A stretch of DNA of 35,994 nt. Origin: Planctomycetota bacterium (GTDB lineage: Bacteria > Planctomycetota > Phycisphaerae > Phycisphaerales > SM1A02). The stretch lies in NCBI GenBank assembly GCA_009926625.1, contig RFON01000029.1, positions 1 through 35,994 on the forward strand, read 5' to 3'. The stretch's first letter is position 1; each line of letters begins with the position of its first letter. Positions 27,656 to 35,909 of the stretch are shown here, one piece after another. The position numbers were made by a program, and so were the translations under genes. Below the pieces are notes generated by a model. That model did no database searches. It was not told where the DNA came from and saw nothing but the letters and a program-made list of their open reading frames with translations.

Positions 27656-28492
27656 ATGAAGCACACTCCGCTTGACTTTTCCCGATTCTTTGCCAAGGAC
27701 ACACCCGCTGGTCGGCGAGGCCCGCTCGTCGTGATCGCGGGGCCATGTCTGCTTGAGTCGCACGACATGCACCGCCGCATCGCCGACGAGCTCTGTCGTT
27801 CCTGCGGCCGCCACGGCATGGTGCCGATCTTCAAGGGCAGCTTCGACAAGGCGAACCGATCGAGCGTGCGGAGTCCACGCGGCCCCGGCATCGACGCTGG
27901 ATGTGAGATGCTTGCACGAGTCCGAAGCGAGTTTGGCGTTGCACTGACGACGGACATCCACGAGCCTGCGCAGGCTGCGCGTGTTGCCGCCACCGTCGAC
28001 ATGATCCAGATTCCTGCGTTCCTCTGCAGGCAGACGGACTTGCTTGCGGCTGCGGGAGCCACGGGCCGTGCCGTCAACATCAAGAAGGGGCAATTCATGG
28101 CTCCATCGGAGATGCGCGGTGCGGTCGGAAAGGTCCATGAAGCTGGTTCGCAGCAGGTCATGCTCACGGATCGCGGCACATTCTTTGGGTACCACAGGCT
28201 TGTGAACGACTTCGTCGGCCTCGCGGATATGGCGGAGCTTGGCGTACCCGTTTGCCTGGACGCGACACACAGCACGCAGCGCCCGGGTGAGGGCGAGACG
28301 AGCGGCGGTCACGGCCGACACGCCCCGATGCTCGCTCGCGCAGCCGTTGCGGCGGGCGTCGACGCGGTGTTTCTTGAATGCCATCCTGATCCCGCATCAT
28401 CGCCAAGTGACCGCAGCACGATCCTGCCGCTGGCGCAGCTTGATCCCCTGCTCATGCAACTCGCCGCAATCCGACAATCCATCACCGCATGA
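27656..28492 (+). CDS. kdsA: 3-deoxy-8-phosphooctulonate synthase
   Basis: 278 residues. It condenses phosphoenolpyruvate with arabinose-5-phosphate to Kdo-8-phosphate for the inner core of lipopolysaccharide. Visible motifs are VVIAGPCLLESHDM, FKGSFDKANRSS, TTDIHEPAQA, IQIPAFLCRQTDLL, NIKKGQFMAP, DRGTFFGY and FLECHPDP. The Cys in DIHEP-adjacent and CxxxTD positions plus LECHPDP hint at the metal-dependent class, but I would not assign the class firmly. The stop overlaps the mcsA start (ATGA), so the gene leads an operon with the arginine-kinase pair. Confidence 0.95.
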   Translation: MKHTPLDFSRFFAKDTPAGRRGPLVVIAGPCLLESHDMHRRIADELCRSCGRHGMVPIFKGSFDKANRSSVRSPRGPGIDAGCEMLARVRSEFGVALTTDIHEPAQAARVAATVDMIQIPAFLCRQTDLLAAAGATGRAVNIKKGQFMAPSEMRGAVGKVHEAGSQQVMLTDRGTFFGYHRLVNDFVGLADMAELGVPVCLDATHSTQRPGEGETSGGHGRHAPMLARAAVAAGVDAVFLECHPDPASSPSDRSTILPLAQLDPLLMQLAAIRQSITA

Positions 28493-29013
28493 ACTGCGAT
28501 CTCTGCAACAAGCCCGCCGTCGTGCACGAGGTGATCATCCACGGCGGCAAGTCCACGGAACTGCACTTGTGCGCCGAGCACGCCATCGAGAAGGGGCTGC
28601 CCGTACCGATGCAGCAGCCGCTCGCGGACATCCTGCCTGCGCTCGGCGGGGTGCTGAAGGTCGAGGGCGTGATCGGCAAGGGACAGCAGCCGTCGCGCTG
28701 CCCAGCCTGCGGGCTTACATTTGCGGAGTTCAAGAAGTCAGGCGCACTCGGCTGCCCCGCGTGCTACGACTCGTTCATGCCGATGATCGGGCAAGTGATC
28801 GAGCGCGCGCAGGCGGGAGCCACGGCACATGTCGGGAGTCTGCCCGCACCGTCGAAGGATGCCGCGCAGGCCGCGGAGCGCGTGCAGCGCCTGCGTTCAA
28901 AGCTGATGACGGATCTGGAGCGGGCGATCGCCGCCGAGCAGTATGAGCGCGCGGCGCAGTTGCGCGACGAGCTGAAGGCACTCGATACGGCGCCGCAGGT
29001 GCCCGATGAGTGA
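28489..29013 (+). CDS. mcsA: McsA, zinc-binding activator of protein arginine kinase
   Basis: 174 residues. Two zinc-knuckle units are visible: CDLCNKPAVVHEV with LHLCAEHA (about 4-35), and CPACGLTF with GCPACYDSF (about 69-95). A UvrB/C-type motif near the C-terminus (LRSKLMTDLERAIAAEQYER, then AAQLRDELKAL) completes the McsA layout. McsA stimulates McsB and helps regulate stress responses in Firmicutes. It overlaps both kdsA (4 bp) and mcsB (8 bp). Confidence 0.92.
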   Translation: MNCDLCNKPAVVHEVIIHGGKSTELHLCAEHAIEKGLPVPMQQPLADILPALGGVLKVEGVIGKGQQPSRCPACGLTFAEFKKSGALGCPACYDSFMPMIGQVIERAQAGATAHVGSLPAPSKDAAQAAERVQRLRSKLMTDLERAIAAEQYERAAQLRDELKALDTAPQVPDE

Positions 29014-30052
29014 GGCGTTTTCCGCTGCGCTCACGCAACTGGGGCCAGAGAGTGATGTCGTCATCACCAGTCGCGTGCGCTTCGCGCGCAATCTGCGGGG
29101 CTTTCCCTTCACTTCGCGCGCGAGCGGACCAGTTCGGCAGGAAATCATGCGCCTTGTTCGCCGCGCGGTCGAGAAGTCGGGTCCGCACGCCATGGCGGGC
29201 TGCGACATGCGCTGGATCGACTTGCAGACGGCGACATTGCGTGATCGCCAACTCCTGTGCGAGCGGCACTTGGTATCGAAACACTTCGCATCGCTCGATG
29301 CGCCGCGAGCGCTGGCACTGTCGACCGACGAGCATGTCAGCATGATGATCAACGAGGAAGACCACCTGCGTATCCAGGCGATCGGTGCAGGCGCATGCAC
29401 ACGGGAGTGCTTTGTACGCGCTGCCAAGGTCGAGCGTGAACTTGCCCGTTCACTGCTGTTTGCATTCCACGAGCGTTGGGGTTTCCTCACCGCTTGCCCC
29501 ACCAATGTCGGTTCGGGCATCCGCATCAGCGCGATGCTGCACCTGCCGGCGCTCACCCTCCTGAAGGAGTTGGAACGCGTCAAGCGCGCGGCACGCGAAC
29601 TGCACCTCGCGGTGCGCGGGTACCACGGCGAAGGATCCGAGTCCCTCGGCGACCTCTACCAATTCTCCAACCAGACCACGCTCGGCGTACCCGATGAAGC
29701 GCTGCTGAGCGAATTTTGCACCTCGATACTGCCACGACTCGTGCAGTATGAGCGGGAAGCGCGCACGGCAGCCATGGAGAAGGCGCGCATCCGCATTGAG
29801 GATCTGGTGCACCGAGCACTCGCCGCACTTCGCTCCGCACGACTCATTTCCGCGGAGTACGCGGTGCGGGACTTGTGCCGCGTGCGGCTGGGTGTTGCTC
29901 TTGGACTGCTCCCGACCGATCTCGCGACGATCCAGCGGCTCCTGCTCCAGGTCCAGCCTGCGCATCTCTCCGTGCTGCATCCGCAAGCACTCGAAGGCGA
30001 TGAGACCGAACGCGAACTGCGCGCGACACTCATCCGCCAAGCCCTCGGCTGA
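29006..30052 (+). CDS. mcsB: Protein arginine kinase McsB
   Basis: 348 residues of the phosphagen-kinase fold. It phosphorylates Arg residues of proteins, marking them for Clp degradation in Firmicutes. Motifs: ITSRVRFARNLRGFPF (20-35), NEEDHLRIQ at 116-124, ACPTNVGSG with Cys at about 164, YHGEGSES and a C-terminal LRSARLISAEYAVRDLCRVR. Compared with the B. subtilis protein from memory, the C-terminal pArg-binding motif RDxxRA is eroded here to ERELRAT. No ctsR or clpC lies next to it. The last 23 bp overlap the convergent metK-like gene tail to tail. Confidence 0.92.
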   Translation: MSEAFSAALTQLGPESDVVITSRVRFARNLRGFPFTSRASGPVRQEIMRLVRRAVEKSGPHAMAGCDMRWIDLQTATLRDRQLLCERHLVSKHFASLDAPRALALSTDEHVSMMINEEDHLRIQAIGAGACTRECFVRAAKVERELARSLLFAFHERWGFLTACPTNVGSGIRISAMLHLPALTLLKELERVKRAARELHLAVRGYHGEGSESLGDLYQFSNQTTLGVPDEALLSEFCTSILPRLVQYEREARTAAMEKARIRIEDLVHRALAALRSARLISAEYAVRDLCRVRLGVALGLLPTDLATIQRLLLQVQPAHLSVLHPQALEGDETERELRATLIRQALG

Positions 30053-31130
30053 ACGCCACCATTGGTCGGTCGCGGTCATGCTCGACCTGGTGAAGGGCGA
30101 GACCTGACGGCGTCAGCCCCCTGACCACCGAAGCCACACGGAAGTCGCGGTCGCCGGGGTGGATGGCGAGAGTGACGGTGCACTCGCGGCAGCCGTGGCG
30201 CAGTACCTGATCGACGGCGATGCGGCGGGCGAGCTTCGGCCCGCGCACATCGGCCTTCCAGCGGTCCTTGCCTGCGGTCGCGCCGCCGCCGATCGGCACG
30301 CGCGGGCCATACGCATCCATCACCAGCTTCTTGCCGGACAGCCCGTTGTCGCCCCACGGCCCGCCCTCGATGAAGTCGCCGATCGGATTGATGCGCAGGT
30401 CAAGGTCGCCCGACACCGAGAGCCCCGGCACCACGGCCGCCAGCTCCCGCGTGTGCTGCATCAGGCACGCGCGGATCGCCGCATGCGCCGCGATCGCGTT
30501 CCACGATGCCACATGCTGGATCGAGGTCGTGATCTGATCGATCGACCAGCGCAGCGATCGCGCGCCGACTTCCTCGCGCACGAGCACGATGACCTTGCCG
30601 TCGGGTCCGAGCCCAAGCTTCGGTTGCTTACGGCGCAGTGCATCAAGCGCCGCCGCCAAACGCTTGGCGAGAGCATGCTCGACTGGGTTCATGTCGGTGC
30701 CAGGCGTGCTGCATGCATAGCCAACACTGATGACCTGATCGTCAGACACCTCGCGGAACGGCGCTTCACCTGGTAGCAGCGGGCCAACGCTGAGATCAAG
30801 CTTGATCTTCAGTCGCCGCGGCTCTGGCGTAAACACCTTGCCGTAACCAATCTGCGCGTACACGCCGCGCGTGATTGCTCGCACATCGATTTCATCAGCG
30901 CCCTGCCCTGCGATGCGGCCATCGATGAACACAGCATTGCGGTGCAGCGCCACCTCAATCCCCACGAGCGCACGCGGATCGCGACGCGACGCCTCGTGCA
31001 CGATTGCGTCGGCGATGGCGTCGGCGAGCTTGTCGGGATGACCCGGCAGCACAAACTCGGCTGGCCGGTGGGTGACACACACTTCCTCATCAGCTGGAAG
31101 AACAAGATCCGAAGGATGGTCCTGACTCAT
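30030..31130 (-). CDS. Divergent S-adenosylmethionine synthetase
   Basis: 366 residues, ATG at 31130 overlapping the VWA-gene stop. It would make S-adenosylmethionine from methionine and ATP. The family layout is recognisable: GHPDKLADAIADAIV at 30-44, DDQVISVGYACS (cf. the GDQGxMFGYA block), INPIGDFIEGGPWGDNGLSG and GGGATAGKD with Lys for ATP phosphates. Changes from the usual sequence: the SEGHPDK start is PGHPDK here, the active-site loop is shorter, and the DxYGGxARHGGGAFSGKD block reads DAYGPRVPIGGGATAGKD. Length is below the usual ~380-400. It could be the cell's only MetK or a specialised paralogue serving the MoxR-VWA operon it belongs to. Confidence 0.85.
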   Translation of the reverse strand: MSQDHPSDLVLPADEEVCVTHRPAEFVLPGHPDKLADAIADAIVHEASRRDPRALVGIEVALHRNAVFIDGRIAGQGADEIDVRAITRGVYAQIGYGKVFTPEPRRLKIKLDLSVGPLLPGEAPFREVSDDQVISVGYACSTPGTDMNPVEHALAKRLAAALDALRRKQPKLGLGPDGKVIVLVREEVGARSLRWSIDQITTSIQHVASWNAIAAHAAIRACLMQHTRELAAVVPGLSVSGDLDLRINPIGDFIEGGPWGDNGLSGKKLVMDAYGPRVPIGGGATAGKDRWKADVRGPKLARRIAVDQVLRHGCRECTVTLAIHPGDRDFRVASVVRGLTPSGLALHQVEHDRDRPMVAFSRGLGG

Positions 31131-32488
31131 TCGTTGCCTCCGTTCAGATCAAGCCACAGGTCGGTCACTGCATCAAGATCGCTGCGCTGCGTGGACGAAC
31201 CGATCAATGCCACGCCGAGCCGGCACTGCTGGAGCGTGGCGAGCGCCGTCACGCCTGGCGTGCCCACGAACCCATCGGTCACGATCACCGCGCGGCGCAC
31301 ACCATGCTGGTGCATGTGCGCGGCCACGCATTCGATCGAGGTGCCGCCGGTGCTCTTCACCACGCCTCGGCCGAGTTCGCGAAGCGCGACCTCGGCGATC
31401 TTGGTCGAGAAGAGATGCACCACCGGATGCACGAGCGCCGAGCAATCCATCGCCGCGCCATAGAGCGGACCGAGCACGCTGTTCATGCTCCCCGACACAT
31501 CGAGATACAGGTGCACGCGTTCGCCGCCCCGTCCGCCACGCGGGTTCGGAAGCGCGTGGCGGTAGAACGCCGGCCGATGTCCAAGGCCATGCAGCACCGC
31601 CGCGCGGCGGTCCAGCATCGGCACCGGGGTCTCGATCGCACGGAACGACTCCTGCGCGTGCAACCCCGTGGCCGTACCGCGCCGACCCGCGATCCGCTGC
31701 AGCAACCACCGCAGGCGCGATCGCTTGGACGGCGGCTTGACCTCGATGCGCGTGCCCTTCACGAAGTCGGCCAGCGACCGGCCGATGATCGGCGTGGGCG
31801 GCTGAGGCCAGCGCTCGACGATGCGCCGGATCTGCTCGAGCATCTCGGGGCATCGCAGCTCGAGGTCGCCATCGCTCGAGCTGCCTGATCCGTGGGGGCG
31901 ATGGTCGCCCAGCAGCACCACATCGGGCTCGTCGACCGCGGCATCGGCAAGCGCCGAGCGCAGTTCGTCATAGCCCACCCCCTGCTCGCCGTAGAGCCGC
32001 CTGTGCAGGTCGCGCAGCGGCGCCTTGTCGAGGGCGGCGAGCGCCGCGGGCGGGCTGCCGTCTGCGACCGGCGTCCAGTCCGGCGATGGCCGAAGGAAGC
32101 ACTCGGGAAACAGGTCGTCACGGTAACAGTCGGTGAACATCGATCTCGTGGCAGGCTCGGGCAGCATGCGGCAGAGCATGCTGTTGATGACCGCATCGAA
32201 GACGAGGTTGTCCAGCGGGGTCATGCGCGGATACAGCCGCGTGTGGCCCAGGATCACATGGTGCAGCTCATGCATCACGAGCATCGCGAGCTTCTCGGGT
32301 GTGTTCGCGTGCTTGGCCACGAACTCGGGGTTGATGAGCATCCGCGGGCGGCGCGTGCACTCGACCGCAGCGGTGGGCACGGCGGTCGACTCGACGATTT
32401 CGGAGAGTTGCAGCAAGGCTGGCAGTCCGTGCGATGCGGACGGGAGTGCGTTGATCAGGCTGTCGGCGATCGAGGCGTGGAGGGTCAT
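31127..32488 (-). CDS. Predicted metallopeptidase with C-terminal VWA domain (DUF2201/COG3864-like)
   Basis: 453 residues from the ATG at 32488, which overlaps the previous stop (ATGA). The N-terminal half has a zinc-peptidase helix HELHHVILGH at 73-82 (HExxH). The C-terminal third is a von Willebrand A-like domain whose MIDAS is intact: DVSGS at 330-334, a Thr in KSTGGTSIE, and VTDGFVG. Between them is a Pro/Arg linker. In MoxR-VWA systems such proteins act with the MoxR ATPase in metal-dependent assembly or remodelling; here the peptidase part may be active or only structural. A frame from 32707 adds no recognisable sequence. Confidence 0.9.
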   Translation of the reverse strand: MTLHASIADSLINALPSASHGLPALLQLSEIVESTAVPTAAVECTRRPRMLINPEFVAKHANTPEKLAMLVMHELHHVILGHTRLYPRMTPLDNLVFDAVINSMLCRMLPEPATRSMFTDCYRDDLFPECFLRPSPDWTPVADGSPPAALAALDKAPLRDLHRRLYGEQGVGYDELRSALADAAVDEPDVVLLGDHRPHGSGSSSDGDLELRCPEMLEQIRRIVERWPQPPTPIIGRSLADFVKGTRIEVKPPSKRSRLRWLLQRIAGRRGTATGLHAQESFRAIETPVPMLDRRAAVLHGLGHRPAFYRHALPNPRGGRGGERVHLYLDVSGSMNSVLGPLYGAAMDCSALVHPVVHLFSTKIAEVALRELGRGVVKSTGGTSIECVAAHMHQHGVRRAVIVTDGFVGTPGVTALATLQQCRLGVALIGSSTQRSDLDAVTDLWLDLNGGNE

Positions 32489-32949
32489 GGTGTCAGGCTC
32501 CAAGAAGTTGGGATGATGAGGGTCACGGGAAGTCGGAAACGATCGGTGGTCAAGGTGGGTGCGCCATCGCGCAGGTAGACATGACTCGCCGCGCGCGCGA
32601 GCACGGCGAGCACCACGCTCGGGTCGTCGGTCAGGCCGGCGAGCGCATCCCCTGGAGCGTTGCGCAAGACGCCCGCGACCGGCGGCAAACGGACCAGCGT
32701 TGGGCACGGCTGCGCAGCGGCTGCGGCGAGCCGCGTGTAACCATCGTCATCTGGCGCACACGCGACGCCGAACACTTGGCACACCTCGCGCCAGGTCGAG
32801 AGGGTCGGGACCAAGGCATCCACCCAGAAGCGCAGTCGTTGGCACGCATCGCGGCCGCTGTACTGGGCAGTCGCATCGGGATTGCAGCTCATGTTGTGCA
32901 GGAGCGGTGTGGGCATCGCGCCCGCGAAGGACTCGGGAGTGCGCGTCAT
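32485..32949 (-). CDS. Unknown protein between MoxR and VWA genes
   Basis: 154 residues from the ATG at 32949, overlapping the MoxR stop (ATGA); its own stop overlaps the VWA start. It shows Cys residues at 22, 36, 57 and 64, a Trp-containing helix (RLRFWVDALVPTLSTW, about 38-53) and a helix VVLAVLARAASHVYL (about 112-126), but no known motif or membrane span. The tight coupling on both sides suggests an adaptor of the MoxR-VWA complex. Family not recognised. A frame open to 33339 lies antisense-like within moxR and was not used. Confidence 0.75.
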   Translation of the reverse strand: MTRTPESFAGAMPTPLLHNMSCNPDATAQYSGRDACQRLRFWVDALVPTLSTWREVCQVFGVACAPDDDGYTRLAAAAAQPCPTLVRLPPVAGVLRNAPGDALAGLTDDPSVVLAVLARAASHVYLRDGAPTLTTDRFRLPVTLIIPTSWSLTP

Positions 32950-34430
32950 CGCTGTGCCCCCGCGGCCTGCGGACGCTTGCGTGGGCGCCGAGTTGACCAT
33001 GAGGCAACGGCTGGTGCGGCGCCGGCTGCAGCGAGCGCGGGTCGTTCGGCCAGCAGCGCGCGGACCTCCCTCCAGGATGCGAGAACGGCGTCGGTGTCGA
33101 CGGGGCGGACGAGTTCTCCCTTGCTGAAGAGCCCCGCGAGGAGGTTGGCGAACGGCTCGCCGTCGACCTTCTCCTCCTCGATCGTGCTCATGATGCTGCG
33201 CCACGCCTTGTACGCCATGGAGCCCGATGCGAGCCTGGTCGAGACATCCTGCTTGCTGGCGACGAGCGAGTAGAGCTCGCCGCACTGATCGGCGACGGCG
33301 GTCATCAAGCCGGCGGCGAGCCCCTGCTCCACGAGCCAATGCGCCAAGGCATGCCGACCGCCCGCGGGCAGGTGCGCCAGTGCGTCGGCGACATACGCGG
33401 AGCGTTCATGCAAGCTCAGTTGCGGCATCGCAGCAGCGCGAATGGCACGGCGCGTCGGATCGGGTTCGGTTGCGAGCGCACGGCGTGGGTCGGCGGACGA
33501 GAGCCGCGCGACTTTCCAGGCTGCGTCGTGCGCCACCATCAGGCGCGTGTCATCGACGGCGATCCCCTGAGCGCGCTGCGGGATGCTGGCGCCGACGGCA
33601 ATCCAACTCGATTCAACGATGTCCGCGGATGGCAGGGCCGTGAGCCGCGCAGCGTGCACCGTTGCGATGTTGCGGTAGAGCATGGCGGCGCGGCGACCCG
33701 ACAGCGGCACGCCGAGCTTGGCGGCGTGGCGGATCATCTCGCGCACCACATCGGTGATCGCGCTGCCGGCGTACTCGAGCACGAGCGGGATCTCGCGTTC
33801 GATGAGTGCGATCGACTCCTGCACGGCGCGGCGGGCTGCGTCATCGGGCTGCGTGTCCTGGCTGGTGATGACGGCGGCCTGGTCAGCCTCGGTGAGCTGC
33901 GCCCAGGCGGGCACGGTGATCACGAAGCCGAAGCGGTCGGCCAGCGCCGGGTCGAGCGCTTCGCTGCCCAGGTAGTCCTGACCTGCCACCGCATCGTCCT
34001 GCCGCGTGGGCGGGTTCATGGCCGCCCATCGGTGGCGCAGCGCATCGAGCGGCATCCCCTGCACCACGCGTTCGTGGATGATCGGAAATAGCCGGTTGAG
34101 CATGTCGGGGCGCGCGCGGCTGAGCTCGTCGATGAAGACGGCCTGTGCTCCCCAGATGGACGCGGGCGTCTGAACGAACTTCAGCGTGCCGCTGGCATCG
34201 GGAAGTGGGTAGCCGATCAGGTCGTCGTAGTTGACGAGGCTGGCGTTGTAGTGGCGCCAGGCCAGGCCGAGCGCCTGCGCGAGCCGCGTGAGCAGCAGGC
34301 TCTTGGCGGTGCCGTGCTCACCGATGAGCAGGAGCGGCGTCTGCGTGGCGAGTGCGGCGAGGATGACGGGCTCGAGGTGGTCGTAGCCCACGATGCCCAG
34401 TGAACGAAGGACGGTTCGATGCGTGGCCAT
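32946..34430 (-). CDS. MoxR-type AAA+ ATPase
   Basis: About 494 residues from the ATG at 34430, with GGAG nine bases upstream; an alternative start at 34487 adds 19 residues. The AAA+ core has Walker A GEHGTAKS at 37-44, Walker B AVFIDEL with D101-E102, sensor 1 in AAMNPP and the arginine-finger region ADRFGFVI. The lid domain follows, and beyond about residue 300 there is a long helical C-terminal part ending in a basic Arg/Lys/Ala tail. MoxR ATPases pair with VWA proteins as chaperones (RavA-ViaA, CoxD-like). It is the promoter-proximal gene of the four-gene operon MoxR-154aa-VWA-MetK. Confidence 0.92.
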   Translation of the reverse strand: MATHRTVLRSLGIVGYDHLEPVILAALATQTPLLLIGEHGTAKSLLLTRLAQALGLAWRHYNASLVNYDDLIGYPLPDASGTLKFVQTPASIWGAQAVFIDELSRARPDMLNRLFPIIHERVVQGMPLDALRHRWAAMNPPTRQDDAVAGQDYLGSEALDPALADRFGFVITVPAWAQLTEADQAAVITSQDTQPDDAARRAVQESIALIEREIPLVLEYAGSAITDVVREMIRHAAKLGVPLSGRRAAMLYRNIATVHAARLTALPSADIVESSWIAVGASIPQRAQGIAVDDTRLMVAHDAAWKVARLSSADPRRALATEPDPTRRAIRAAAMPQLSLHERSAYVADALAHLPAGGRHALAHWLVEQGLAAGLMTAVADQCGELYSLVASKQDVSTRLASGSMAYKAWRSIMSTIEEEKVDGEPFANLLAGLFSKGELVRPVDTDAVLASWREVRALLAERPALAAAGAAPAVASWSTRRPRKRPQAAGAQR

Positions 34431-34843
34431 GGATGGCTCCAACGCATGCCGACGGTTGGGCACCTCGAAGGTCCGCGCGGCGACCATCGCCGCTCAAGAT
34501 CCGGCGCGGGGTGGACCGCCGATGAATGGTCGTAGCGCGCGGGCGGGCGCGCAGAAGTGCGCGACCGTCGCGGGCCGCGACCGAATCAAGGCGGACGCTG
34601 AGTCGTGTGATCGCAGGATGCGATCCACGCGGCGGCCGCCTTGGTGGCGGGCCCCGCGGGCGTGTTGCGTGATGAGCGAAAAATGCTTCGTTTGAAGCGC
34701 TTTTGCGCACCGCGCCGCATGCCCCTTTCGGGGTGTCCTCCGCACCGTGGCGCACGCGTGATGCGTGGGCTCGGTTGCGATCCGGCTCTCAGAGGACTGC
34801 CGGAGATCGGAATGCTGTAAGGAAGACCGGAGATCGGAATGCT
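34431..34843 (-). promoter_or_regulatory. Long leader of the MoxR operon with several stem-loops
   Basis: From the predicted start near 34843 to the MoxR ATG is ~410 nt without a convincing gene. Visible structures: a perfect 7-bp stem GATCGCA/TGCGATC at 34609-34625; a hairpin GCTTC/GAAGC at 34685-34698, which on the minus strand is followed by ATTTTT and so resembles a weak terminator; and CCCC-GAAA-GGGG at 34722-34733, a GNRA tetraloop in the minus-strand RNA. No known riboswitch class is recognised. Confidence 0.45.
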
Positions 34844-34853
34844 GTAAGGAAGA
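34800..34853. repeat. Two perfect tandem copies of a 27-bp sequence
   Basis: Copies at 34800-34826 and 34827-34853 are identical; each starts CCGGAGATCGG and ends TAAGGAAGA, with no spacer. They begin at the -10 box of the MoxR-operon promoter and extend through the predicted start site. This position suits an operator for a cooperatively binding regulator. They are not a CRISPR array: only two units, no spacers. Confidence 0.9.
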
Positions 34854-34877
34854 TATACCGCAGCGCACGCTTGTCAA
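34850..34877 (-). promoter_or_regulatory. Sigma-70-type promoter of the MoxR operon
   Basis: On the minus strand a consensus TTGACA (-35, 34872-34877) and TATCTT (-10, 34850-34855) are separated by 16 bp; TATATC two bases nearer is an alternative. It points to the MoxR operon and overlaps the tandem 27-bp repeats. Confidence 0.65.
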
Positions 34878-34916
34878 GGGCGAGGTGTGTGTGGAGCGCG
34901 ACTAGCCTGCGGGGAG

Positions 34917-35894
34917 ATGGTGCGGCGGCACATGGGCTCACTTCAAGCATCACCCCGCACCGCGGCCGGGCGGCATCTCATGCTGCTCGAGCGGTTGCAG
35001 GAGCTGCTGCGCGACAGCCGGTACACCACGACCTACAAGTTCGCGGTGCTGCATGCGTTGTGTGATCTTGCGCTTGAGATGCCGGCACAGGAACAGCGGG
35101 TGCCGATCTCCCGGCTGGCCGAACGCGTGATGGATCTCTACTGGCAGCAGGTCATTCCCTTCCAGGCGCCCAGTGCGCGCAACCCGGTTTCGTTGCGCCA
35201 GAGCACCGGGGGGCCCGCCGCGGTGGTGCAGCTCGTGGCAAGCTGCCGATCGGCAGGACGCGGTCGCCGTGGCGGCAGATCACCGGTGCGCCGCCGGCTT
35301 GACTACACACCGATGTTGCTGGCCCTGCTGAAGAAAGACGTGCTGCGCCGGTTGCAGCCGGGGGCTACTCCATTCCTCTACCGAACGCCGATCGGCCGTG
35401 ATGAACTGGAGCTGTATCCCGGCGTGGCGGCCGCTCTGCGTCGCTTCCACGGTTTGCTCACCGACACGATCCAGGCACGGTGGACGGCGTGGATAGAACA
35501 ACGCAACCCGCAAGTACGAGGCAGTGATGCGCTTCGCGAACACTTGTTCGGCGTTGACCGAGTCAGCCTTCGAGTTGTGGTGAAACCAATGCTGGTGTTA
35601 CAGAACGGTTGCTGTTTTTACTCGGGCGTCCGTATCACTGAACGCACGGCCGAGGTCGACCATGTGCTGCCCTGGAGCCTGACCCGCAACAACTCGGTCG
35701 GCAACCTTGTGCTGGCCAGCAAGCGCACAAACCTCGCGAAGGGAGATCGCTTGCCGACGGCGGAAGAGGTGAAACGTTGGATCGCGCGGAATCGGGACTA
35801 TTCCGATGAGCTTGCGCGGATTGCCGAGGAGGCGAATCTTGAGTGTAGGCCGGAGGGGCTGGCGCGACTGGCGCACGCTCTCTCGATGCGCTGA
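34917..35894 (+). CDS. HNH endonuclease-domain protein, divergent from the MoxR operon
   Basis: About 325 residues from the ATG at 34917; the start is uncertain, with GTG 34887 or ATG 34932 or 34980 possible. The N-terminal part contains YTTTYKFAVLHALCDLALE, a segment typical of a group of HNH proteins found in defence and mobile regions. The C-terminal part (about 240-295) is an HNH nuclease: CCFYSGVRI, AEVDHVLPWS, NNSVGNLVLAS, and KRTNLAKGDRLP. The D-H, N and N/K positions of the metal site are present; the zinc-binding Cys pairs are mostly absent, so this is the zinc-poor type. An Arg-rich stretch (about 120-140) may contact DNA. Substrate unknown. Confidence 0.8.
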   Translation: MVRRHMGSLQASPRTAAGRHLMLLERLQELLRDSRYTTTYKFAVLHALCDLALEMPAQEQRVPISRLAERVMDLYWQQVIPFQAPSARNPVSLRQSTGGPAAVVQLVASCRSAGRGRRGGRSPVRRRLDYTPMLLALLKKDVLRRLQPGATPFLYRTPIGRDELELYPGVAAALRRFHGLLTDTIQARWTAWIEQRNPQVRGSDALREHLFGVDRVSLRVVVKPMLVLQNGCCFYSGVRITERTAEVDHVLPWSLTRNNSVGNLVLASKRTNLAKGDRLPTAEEVKRWIARNRDYSDELARIAEEANLECRPEGLARLAHALSMR

Positions 35895-35909
35895 TTGCAT
35901 TCCCACCGA

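Noticed and set aside
34800-34853. CRISPR array
   Set aside because: Only two units, directly abutting with no spacers, and no cas genes in the window.
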